A stretch of DNA of 22,556 nt from Chromatiales bacterium (lineage in GTDB: Bacteria; Pseudomonadota; Gammaproteobacteria; UBA6429): NCBI GenBank assembly GCA_027076405.1, contig JALTJN010000159.1, positions 1 through 22,556 of the forward strand, in the 5' to 3' direction. This document shows positions 7,195 to 14,731 of this stretch, piece by piece (position 1 is the stretch's first letter; every line of letters begins with the position of its first letter). The notes under the pieces are model-generated. The model saw nothing but the letters and a program-made list of their open reading frames with translations, made no database searches and was not told where the DNA came from. The position numbers were made by a program, and so were the translations under genes.

Positions 7195-9114
7195 ATGAGT
7201 ATTACAAGCATTAGTGACAGATATGATGAATTTCAGAAGGATGCTGTAAAAGCTATATCAAAAGATTTTTTAAAGAAATCAAATGGTAGATACTTATTGG
7301 TTATACCGACCGGTGGCGGAAAAACTTATACCGCAGTAAAAGCTGTATGTACAATTTTTGATGAAGGAATATTAGATGTAAAGAAAGACAAGGTATTTTG
7401 GACTGCACATCGCGATGAATTAAAAACTCAAGCAATTAAAACGTTTACAGCTTATTTAAAAGCGAATGACAGTAGTGTTGATTTCGATAAAAATATAATT
7501 GTTGAAATGTTATCGCAGTCATCAAATATTATAGATAGTGATAATTCAGTAAAGCTGGTTGTCATTGATGAGGCACATCATAGTGCTGCAAAAAGTTATC
7601 ACGCCTTGTTTGATAAATTGAGCTTAGGAATTCTGGGGTTAACAGCTACACCATCAAGGCATGATGGTATGCCGTTGAACTATGAAAAAGAGTCGTTTTC
7701 AATTGGTTTCCCAGATTTAGTTAAGAAAGGCATTATTTTAAAGCCAGAAATTGAAACAATACAAGGTGAAACTTATGAGATAGCGGATATAAATAAAGAT
7801 GCTGATCTCGAACAGCTCGATAATGAAATAAGAAATAATAAAATCATAAAGTCCTTAATAAGTAACGAAGAGAAGTACAAAAAAGTAATTATTTATGTAG
7901 GCACGAAAAATCATGCAAAAAATCTCTACGAAAGAATCATGAAGAGCAAGTTAGTAGATAAGTACGAATCTATTAGTTATGTATTAGGTGGGGGGGTGAA
8001 TAGTAGAAGTCAAGATAGAGTAGATTATATTGATCAAGAGAAAGAATATAAGCGCTCAATTATTATTAATGTTCAAGTATTAACAGAAGGGTATGATGAC
8101 CCTACCGTCAATACTGTTGTGATGGCAACGCCATCAAAGTCAAAATTATATTACATGCAGTCTATAGGTAGGGCGATTCGGTGCGATCCATGTGACAGTC
8201 TTAAAAAATCATATGTCGTGGAGGTTGTCGATGATTTACCTAATATCAGATACCGTATTGACAATAGGTGGCTGTATTCAGATATATCAGATGCACTTGA
8301 GCCAATCGTTGATGATAGAACATATACTTCAGAAGAAAACTTAATTGAGATACTAAATGAAATATATCTAGAATCAAGTGTACCTGATGAGTTCCAACAG
8401 TTCCCTAAGTATGATGCAGATAATAGATATTCGCTGCTCTTATTCAATGTCTATTTCACCGAAAATGATTATAAATGTTTCCCTCTTTTAATCGATAACC
8501 ATAATAGAACTATCGTCAGTAGTGTGTACAACTTTCTCTCTGAAAGACTAGCTTATTCAGGGTATGGTAAAAAAGAAATTAATTACGAGCAGTTTTTTAG
8601 AATGGCAGGCGGCTCAAATGAAACATTAGGATTGGATAATGAGGAAATAAAAATGATGATTGGAGCAATGGAAAATGCTTCTAAGTTTATAATAGGTAAT
8701 GACGTAGACAGCTGGATCAAAAAAGGAAAGCCTTGGATTAAGTATGTCTCTTTTTCGCTTAGAGAACCCGATGATGTTTTAACAGATGAGCTTTTAAGTT
8801 TTATTGAGGAAATGATTAATAAAGAATCGATTATTGAGAGTTTGCTGGCTAAGAATTATCAACAGGGTGATATATTGATAAAGCTTCCGCTACCATTAAA
8901 AAATTATATTGGAAAAATTATAAATGAATTTGAATTTGAACAAATTGACACCCTTATTAAGGGTTTGGTAGCACTTAAATGTACTGGAGAACAAGATCAT
9001 AGGTCTCAAGTAGATGCAATAATTGGTAAGTCATCATTGCCTCTTGAGATAAGAGAGGCAAATAGTCTAGTAATTATCGCAAGAGAATCTTTAGATTACT
9101 CAATTAAGCTATAA
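7195..9114 (+). CDS. SF2 DEAD/DEAH-box helicase linked to phosphorothioation
   Basis: This 639-residue superfamily 2 helicase/translocase has motif I PTGGGKT at residues 38-44, motif II DEAH at 124-127, motif III LTATPSR at 148-154, a VLTEGYDDP motif V region at 294-302 and motif VI QSIGRAIR at 321-328. The order and spacing match type I/III restriction-type (HsdR/Res-like) helicases. The last 270 residues or so are not recognised and show no PD-(D/E)xK signature. It may belong to the helicase family annotated as a Dnd-system restriction enzyme, but I cannot confirm that by search. It opens the plus-strand operon and is followed after 13 bp by the first ParB-like gene. Likely role: ATP-driven translocation on DNA for a restriction complex (inference). 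Confidence 0.88.
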   Translation: MSITSISDRYDEFQKDAVKAISKDFLKKSNGRYLLVIPTGGGKTYTAVKAVCTIFDEGILDVKKDKVFWTAHRDELKTQAIKTFTAYLKANDSSVDFDKNIIVEMLSQSSNIIDSDNSVKLVVIDEAHHSAAKSYHALFDKLSLGILGLTATPSRHDGMPLNYEKESFSIGFPDLVKKGIILKPEIETIQGETYEIADINKDADLEQLDNEIRNNKIIKSLISNEEKYKKVIIYVGTKNHAKNLYERIMKSKLVDKYESISYVLGGGVNSRSQDRVDYIDQEKEYKRSIIINVQVLTEGYDDPTVNTVVMATPSKSKLYYMQSIGRAIRCDPCDSLKKSYVVEVVDDLPNIRYRIDNRWLYSDISDALEPIVDDRTYTSEENLIEILNEIYLESSVPDEFQQFPKYDADNRYSLLLFNVYFTENDYKCFPLLIDNHNRTIVSSVYNFLSERLAYSGYGKKEINYEQFFRMAGGSNETLGLDNEEIKMMIGAMENASKFIIGNDVDSWIKKGKPWIKYVSFSLREPDDVLTDELLSFIEEMINKESIIESLLAKNYQQGDILIKLPLPLKNYIGKIINEFEFEQIDTLIKGLVALKCTGEQDHRSQVDAIIGKSSLPLEIREANSLVIIARESLDYSIKL

Positions 9115-9127
9115 CTGGAAAATTAAA

Positions 9128-10261
9128 ATGAGCGAATTAGCACCTAAATTAAAACCAATTAAGGTATCACCAGAGAAACTAATATTAGATCCTAATAATC
9201 CCAGGTTGATTTCAAGAGATGAGGATAGACGTGTTGAATCAGAAGCAATAGACCTTCTTGATCAAACTATAAATCAAATGAGGCAAAAGGATTTCAAAGT
9301 ATATGAAATCGAAAACTCGATTAAACAGAACGGTTGGGTGCCTGTTGACTTTATTTTTGTTAAAAAATTAGATAATCAAGGTCGTTATCTTGTTTTAGAG
9401 GGAAATAGGCGGGTGACCGCGATACGTAACTTAAGAAATGATGATAATACTAATCTGGATTTAAAGAAAAGTCTTAATTTGATTGAGGTAATGGAAATTA
9501 CAGATAATTTACCGAAAGAGCAATTAAGAAAAAAGATAATGTATCTTCTTGGTGTCAGGCATCATGGGTCATTAAAACCATGGACTCCATTTGCGCAGGC
9601 CCACAATATCTATCTTAGATATCTTGAGCTATCTGAATCAAGTGGCGATGGCTTTAAATGGAACAAAAAGGTTGGGCAGCATATTGCAGATGCACTTAGT
9701 GTTGATTTAAAAGATGTATTTAAGCGTCTTAAGGTTTACAAAGCTATGGAGCAAATCGGTAATAGTGAAGAAATCATGAAATCCGAGGACAATGGAGGTG
9801 GTATTAAAGATCGCTATTATTCAGTTATATCAGAGGTGTTAGTACAGCAAAAGCCATTCTTAAAAGAATATATTCATCAAGATCAAAAAAGTTTCTTATT
9901 AGATGATGTGTCACTGGGCAGAATTATAAACCTTTGTCATTTCGAATATAAGAAAAGAAATGGGTCACCTATTAATGAACCATCTGAATGGAGATCGTTA
10001 GAAAAAATATTGGCAGACAAGGATGAAGAAAAAAGAACAAAAATGCTGCAACAAGTTGAAGAAGACAAAACTCAACCAAGTATTGTCTGGGCTAAAAGAT
10101 CTGTTGAGTTACAGAAGCTACAATGGGATAAATGGTTAAATAAAGTTAATACGGTTTTATCAAGGGTTAATCTTGGAGATGATTTACAAAGTACTGAAGC
10201 AGAGATAGTTACTAAAAGACTATTAAGTTTGTTAGATGACTTGGGTAAAAGAGATAAATGA
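9128..10261 (+). CDS. ParB/Srx-fold protein, paralogue 1
   Basis: This 377-residue protein has two boxes typical of the ParB N-terminal (ParB/sulfiredoxin) fold: LILDPNNPRL at residues 18-27, resembling ParB box I, and LVLEGNRRVTAIRNL at 88-102, resembling the GERR nucleotide-binding box. A third conserved block, LGVRHHGSLKPW at 140-151, is shared with the next gene. The C-terminal half is helical and charged and I do not recognise it. In true ParB proteins this fold binds CTP. Whether that holds here is unknown, and nothing else suggests chromosome partition. It starts 13 bp after the helicase stop, so co-expression is likely. The three neighbours 9128, 10274 and 11488 are clear paralogues. 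Confidence 0.85.
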   Translation: MSELAPKLKPIKVSPEKLILDPNNPRLISRDEDRRVESEAIDLLDQTINQMRQKDFKVYEIENSIKQNGWVPVDFIFVKKLDNQGRYLVLEGNRRVTAIRNLRNDDNTNLDLKKSLNLIEVMEITDNLPKEQLRKKIMYLLGVRHHGSLKPWTPFAQAHNIYLRYLELSESSGDGFKWNKKVGQHIADALSVDLKDVFKRLKVYKAMEQIGNSEEIMKSEDNGGGIKDRYYSVISEVLVQQKPFLKEYIHQDQKSFLLDDVSLGRIINLCHFEYKKRNGSPINEPSEWRSLEKILADKDEEKRTKMLQQVEEDKTQPSIVWAKRSVELQKLQWDKWLNKVNTVLSRVNLGDDLQSTEAEIVTKRLLSLLDDLGKRDK

Positions 10262-10273
10262 TCGGAGAAGAAA

Positions 10274-11473
10274 ATGCTTGATGATGTAAAGATAAATATT
10301 GAAAATTTGATGTTAGATCCTAATAACCCTAGGTTTATTCGAGACCTCAGGAACCATCAGCATATAACTGATGACAAGATTGAATCATTCCAGAATGAAA
10401 TCTTATCTAGATTCAGTACGCAAAGCTCAACGGATGAAGACGACGTAACAAATATATCAGATTTGTATACATCAATGATAACAATTGGGTATGTTGCTGT
10501 GGACAGGATTGTAGTAAAAAAGATATCGGATTCTGATAGCTACTTAGTTATTGAAGGTAATAGAAGAATTAGTACTGTAAAAAAAATATTAAACGATATT
10601 GATGAGCGTAATGCTCCATTTCATAAGCAGAAATCACGAGACGATATTAAGCCTTTATTGGATTCTTTCAAAACAATTACAGGCATGTTCTTAGATACAT
10701 CTGGAATGAGCAAGGATGAAGAGGCCCATAAGATTAGTGTAATACTTGGCTTAAGGCATCATGGTTCACTACTTTCATGGGATCCGCTTCCAAGGGCTTA
10801 TAATATATATAATGAATATATGGATTTAACTCCTGCTAGTAATGAGTTTATATTAGATAATTCATCTATCAAATACGTAAGTTCACAACTTTCAATCTCT
10901 CCGAATAAAGTTAAATCAGCACTAAGAACATATATGATTTATATTCAGTTAAGTGATTTATATAATGTTAAAGACATTTATTATTCGTTAATAGAATCTG
11001 GTGTAACCAATAAATCGTTGGATGGTACATATTTCAAAATTGATCCATCTAATTTTAAAATGGATGAGGTCTCTTTAGAAAGAATGAATAATATTTGTCA
11101 ATTTGATAAAAGGGATAATATCAATCCGGATGTAGAAAAAAAGATTCTTAAAGACCCAAAATCATTTATCAAGCTTGGAAAAATTCTTGAGAAGCAGAGG
11201 AATTCTCCTCATGATGCTATTAAAAGATATGCTGATGATCTGCTTCATAGGGTTGAGGATGAAAATGATATAGATATGACTCTAGAGCAAGCTCTAGATG
11301 ATTTAACCAACATGGAACAGAGTATTAAATGGGTAGAGACCATCAATGGATTGTTAGATGTTCAAGAAAAAGATCTTAGTCTTGATGAATATTCGGGTAT
11401 AGCAAATGATCGAGCTTATAAAGATGAATTAGAAAAAAGAATACAGCCACTTAAATTGATTCTAGGCTTATAA
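10274..11473 (+). CDS. ParB/Srx-fold protein, paralogue 2
   Basis: This 399-residue paralogue of the preceding gene has the same block order: LMLDPNNPRF at 12-21, LVIEGNRRISTVKKIL at 91-106, and LGLRHHGSLLSW at 158-169. It carries an extra acidic insertion around residues 25-60 between the first two blocks. A strong ribosome site (GGAGAAG) precedes its ATG by a few bases, and the gap to the previous gene is only 12 bp. Sequence divergence outside the blocks is high, so the duplication is old or the copies have specialised. As for its neighbours, nucleotide or DNA-modification sensing is an inference from the fold, not something the sequence proves. Confidence 0.83.
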   Translation: MLDDVKINIENLMLDPNNPRFIRDLRNHQHITDDKIESFQNEILSRFSTQSSTDEDDVTNISDLYTSMITIGYVAVDRIVVKKISDSDSYLVIEGNRRISTVKKILNDIDERNAPFHKQKSRDDIKPLLDSFKTITGMFLDTSGMSKDEEAHKISVILGLRHHGSLLSWDPLPRAYNIYNEYMDLTPASNEFILDNSSIKYVSSQLSISPNKVKSALRTYMIYIQLSDLYNVKDIYYSLIESGVTNKSLDGTYFKIDPSNFKMDEVSLERMNNICQFDKRDNINPDVEKKILKDPKSFIKLGKILEKQRNSPHDAIKRYADDLLHRVEDENDIDMTLEQALDDLTNMEQSIKWVETINGLLDVQEKDLSLDEYSGIANDRAYKDELEKRIQPLKLILGL

Positions 11474-11487
11474 AATAGGGAGGGGGT

Positions 11488-12918
11488 ATGAGTCTTGCTG
11501 ATATTAATTTGTATTTTGATCTAGATACTTTATTTGTCACAAATGACAAATTGTATCTAGATCCCAATAACCCTAGACTAATCGTTGATAGTGAAGATGA
11601 TATAAAATATTCAAATGTGAAAGCTATATCTGAAGATGTGCAAAGTGACATTTTGGTTAAAATAAATAGAAGTGAATTTAAAGTTGATGATCTCGTAAAA
11701 AGTATATATGAAAAGGGTTTTTTAAATGGCACATCACCTTTGATTGTTAAAGAGATTGATAAATCAGGGAAATATTTGGTACTTGAGGGGAATAGACGTA
11801 TAGCAGCCATAAAAAATATCCTAAAAGAACAAAATATTGGAAGCTCATGTTTAAACACTCTTAAGTCTATCGAAGTTAAAGTATTCAAATATAAGAAAAA
11901 TAAGCAATATTCTGAAGATCAAATAATAAATGTCATTCTTGGACAAATTCATGTTTCTGGCGCACTTGGCTGGGGGGCTATGGAACGAGCACATTATATT
12001 TATCGCTCATATCAAATGGAATTATCAAAAACCAATTCCTCTAAGGAATTTTCTGTAAATAAAAATGCGATTCGAAATGTCTCAGAAATATATAGTTTTA
12101 AAGAAAATGAAATAATAAAGAACTTAAAGATTTATCGTGTTTATGAACAAATCAAATATGCTGGATATCAAATAAGACCAGATTGTTTTACTCTTATTGA
12201 TTTATCTGTTTCCGATTCAAACTTGAGTAAGGATTATTTTGGACTGGACGATGAATATCAATTCTCAAACGTTGGGGTTGATAGGTTTATAAAATTAATG
12301 GTTTCGAAAAACGGGCCTATTAGCAACCCAAAATTGTTCAAAGAATTCTCTTTTATTTATAAAAATGGTAACGACAAGGATATAAGTTGTGTTGAGAATC
12401 TAGTGTCTAATTTAAGTGAAGTTTATTTGGATGTAAAGAAACACAAAAAGGGGAGTTATCTTTATGATAGATTGAGTCAAATACATAACGATTTAATGAA
12501 AATCGACATAAGTGAACTAGGCGAGCTGACAAAGCAAAGTAAAGAATTTATGGAGGCAGAGCACATAGTTAAAATAGTTATTAAAAAAGTATACCCTCTC
12601 ATAGATAAAATCAAAAATTCGAATATTGATAAGCTCAAAAGAGCGCCATTAACAGTTGATGATGTGGGTAAATTAAGCAGCAAAGAAATCAACGGCATTA
12701 TTCGAGAAACATTTAAATTGATGCCGAATAAAACATGTGCAGCTGATTTTAATATTCTTGCAACTAAATCTTTGCGGTATTTAAAGATTATTACCAGAGG
12801 GAAAAAACGAGAGAGGTATAATTTAATTATTAGAGAAGAGGCGAAAAATATGTTGTCTGCCGGGATTATAAAAATTTATAGAACTAATAAAAATGAAAGA
12901 TTCAAGTTGATTGGATGA
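11488..12918 (+). CDS. ParB/Srx-fold protein, paralogue 3 (divergent)
   Basis: This is the longest paralogue at 476 residues. It retains LYLDPNNPRLI at 22-32 and LVLEGNRRIAAIKNI at 97-111. The third block, however, reads LGQIHVSGALGW at 151-162 where the other two have RHHGSL, so the His-His pair is lost. The extra length is C-terminal: a Lys-rich region that may form a winged helix or other DNA-binding module (KKRERYNLIIREEAKNML near 440-457), which is a guess. A very strong ribosome site (GGGAGGGGG) precedes the ATG. It lies 14 bp after the second copy. The asymmetry suggests that the three proteins form a heteromeric assembly or divide labour. Confidence 0.82.
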   Translation: MSLADINLYFDLDTLFVTNDKLYLDPNNPRLIVDSEDDIKYSNVKAISEDVQSDILVKINRSEFKVDDLVKSIYEKGFLNGTSPLIVKEIDKSGKYLVLEGNRRIAAIKNILKEQNIGSSCLNTLKSIEVKVFKYKKNKQYSEDQIINVILGQIHVSGALGWGAMERAHYIYRSYQMELSKTNSSKEFSVNKNAIRNVSEIYSFKENEIIKNLKIYRVYEQIKYAGYQIRPDCFTLIDLSVSDSNLSKDYFGLDDEYQFSNVGVDRFIKLMVSKNGPISNPKLFKEFSFIYKNGNDKDISCVENLVSNLSEVYLDVKKHKKGSYLYDRLSQIHNDLMKIDISELGELTKQSKEFMEAEHIVKIVIKKVYPLIDKIKNSNIDKLKRAPLTVDDVGKLSSKEINGIIRETFKLMPNKTCAADFNILATKSLRYLKIITRGKKRERYNLIIREEAKNMLSAGIIKIYRTNKNERFKLIG

Positions 12919-12939
12919 GTATGTTTGCTTGGGACTGTT

Positions 12940-13893
12940 ATGATAAATAATACAATTATTTCTAAGTACGGTAAGCCTATAGATGAGATAAAATTGTTAA
13001 TTGGGACAGCAGAAAAAGAAGTACTCATTATATCCCCTTATATAACAGTTTCTGCATTAAAAGAACTAGAAATACCATCAAGAATTAAAGTTACAATAAT
13101 TACATCAATGAAAATAAAAGATGTATTATTTGGTGCGTCGGATATCGAGCTTTATCCCTATTCAAAGAAGAACTCTGCTTCTGTTTTTTTAAACAATAAA
13201 ATTCATTTAAAAGTAATTATGCGCGACTGGGGTAAATATATTTTTGGGAGTTCTAATTTTACAAATAAAGGGCTTGCAATTAGCAAGGAATATAATTATG
13301 AATTAAATGGAATAATAGATAAAATTAATATCAATACAATGGTATATTTCCGTAAGATATTGGCTGATTCGTATCTAATGACTGATGATATATTTTCCGC
13401 ATTACAGGAAAAAATTAAAAATCAGAAACCAGCTCAGGATGTTGAGGAGTTAGATCTAAATATTTTCCAAAAGGAGAGTGATTACTTAATATCTTCACTA
13501 CCAATGACGGAAAATATACAACTCTTATTTGATTTGATAGCTAGTAACTTTGATTCAAATAACGAAGAAATAGTTAATTGCGCTATTCATGACTCTATTT
13601 TATATGATTTGCCATCAAACCTTTCATATAAAAAGTTTAAGGAGTACTTAGCGTTATCATTTTTTAAGTCAAGCTTCATTATTGATCTTTTAGCATTTAT
13701 TGGTACTACTGATAGATATTTTGGCGAAATTAAACAATGGATTCAGGAACATTGCCATGACGTCCCTTTGCCTAGTCGTAGAGACTTAACTGCGAACATC
13801 CAGGTTTTGTATAGCTGGATAGTAGAATTAAGTGATGGAAAGTATTGCGTCGATAGGCCTAATCATTCTGAAAGAATTTATAAGGTGAAATAA
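12940..13893 (+). CDS. Phospholipase D-family nuclease
   Basis: The protein has a single PLD active-site motif: NKIHLKVIMRDWGKYIFGSSNFTNKGL, placed about 90-115 residues from the start, with His and Lys of HxK and the downstream GSSNFT and Glu. The N-terminal KEVLIISPYIT strand is also typical. One-motif PLD proteins of this kind act as homodimeric nucleases, as in NucT or several restriction enzymes. I start it at ATG 12940 (317 residues); a TTG at 12925 in frame with an upstream GGATGAG would add five residues. An ATG at 12921 is out of frame and leads to a short dead end. It overlaps the next gene by one base (TAATG). It is the best nuclease candidate of this operon. Confidence 0.8.
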   Translation: MINNTIISKYGKPIDEIKLLIGTAEKEVLIISPYITVSALKELEIPSRIKVTIITSMKIKDVLFGASDIELYPYSKKNSASVFLNNKIHLKVIMRDWGKYIFGSSNFTNKGLAISKEYNYELNGIIDKININTMVYFRKILADSYLMTDDIFSALQEKIKNQKPAQDVEELDLNIFQKESDYLISSLPMTENIQLLFDLIASNFDSNNEEIVNCAIHDSILYDLPSNLSYKKFKEYLALSFFKSSFIIDLLAFIGTTDRYFGEIKQWIQEHCHDVPLPSRRDLTANIQVLYSWIVELSDGKYCVDRPNHSERIYKVK

Positions 13894-14690
13894 TGTCAGC
13901 GGAGAAGATATCATCAGAGTTATTAAATCCTGGTATGAGAGTTAGAGTTAATCCTCAATCTGATAAATCACGAACGGTGCTCATTGATGGAGTTATCGCA
14001 GAGATACTAACGAAATCACATACACACCCTCATGGCATTCTAGTTTTACTCACAAGTGGCGAGAAAGGGCGCGTTAAGGAGCTTATCTCTCACCACGACA
14101 CAGAGAATACTTTTTCAGGTATTGAACAACTTGAAACTATTGGTAAGATTATTGAAAATGGTGAAGATCATTTTTCTGAATTCAAAACTAGTGCATTATG
14201 GAGTTTAAGGCTGTCAGATGATGATATTAAACGTTCAACTTCGCGAGAAGTAAAGGTTTATGGTCGGCAAGCATCCAAAATAATTTTAGCTAAAACCATT
14301 TCCGGATTCTTGAATTCTGATGGCGGCTGTTTGGTGTTAGGTGTTAAGGAAAATAAAGAAGGTGGTGGTGATAAAATTGTCGGCATCGAGTCAGAATATT
14401 ATAAGATAAAAGATAAATGTGAGGATGGTTATAGGAGAATGCTGATCGATGGTGTTATCAAGCCTTACTTTCCAAGTTCTATTTTTAATCACATTCATGA
14501 CTATATTGATATAAGGTTTGAAAAGATAGATAGTAAGGTTGTTTGTGGTATTTTTATTAACAAATCTGATATCAAGGTTTTTCTACGTATAAACAAACAG
14601 GATGATTTTTATATACGAGTAGATGCCTCTACGAGACAAATACACGGTGAACAAGTCGTAGATTATTGTACCAAAAGGTTTAATAACTGA
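13893..14690 (+). CDS. YwbE (DUF2196)-AlbA_2/Schlafen fusion protein
   Basis: The 265-residue protein appears to join two domains. Residues 12-65 (GMRVRVNPQSDKSR through THPHGILVLLTSGEKGRVKEL) match the small YwbE/DUF2196 family, including the TxPHGI(K/L)V and GRVKE signatures. Residues of about 90-240 look like an AlbA_2 (Schlafen-type, divergent AAA-4) domain: DHFSEFKTS at 92-100, AKTISGFLNSDGGCLVLGVKEN at 133-154, then IVGIE at 162-166 and a FLRIN/FYIRVDASTR end. AlbA_2 proteins bind nucleic acid, and Schlafens can be RNases; which applies here is unknown. The start overlaps the PLD stop (TAATG), so it is coupled. It ends the operon, facing the methyltransferase gene 41 bp away. Confidence 0.72.
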   Translation: MSAEKISSELLNPGMRVRVNPQSDKSRTVLIDGVIAEILTKSHTHPHGILVLLTSGEKGRVKELISHHDTENTFSGIEQLETIGKIIENGEDHFSEFKTSALWSLRLSDDDIKRSTSREVKVYGRQASKIILAKTISGFLNSDGGCLVLGVKENKEGGGDKIVGIESEYYKIKDKCEDGYRRMLIDGVIKPYFPSSIFNHIHDYIDIRFEKIDSKVVCGIFINKSDIKVFLRINKQDDFYIRVDASTRQIHGEQVVDYCTKRFNN

Positions 14691-14731
14691 ATTATAATAC
14701 AAGTAAAATCATTAACAATGTTCTGTCTAAT

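Noticed and set aside
9128..12918. ParB-like genes read as a plasmid partition (parABS) locus
   Set aside because: No ParA ATPase or parS-like repeats nearby, three tandem copies, and an operon with a helicase and a PLD nuclease do not fit partition.
12921..12950. ATG 12921 as the start of the PLD gene
   Set aside because: It is in a different frame and reaches a stop after nine codons.
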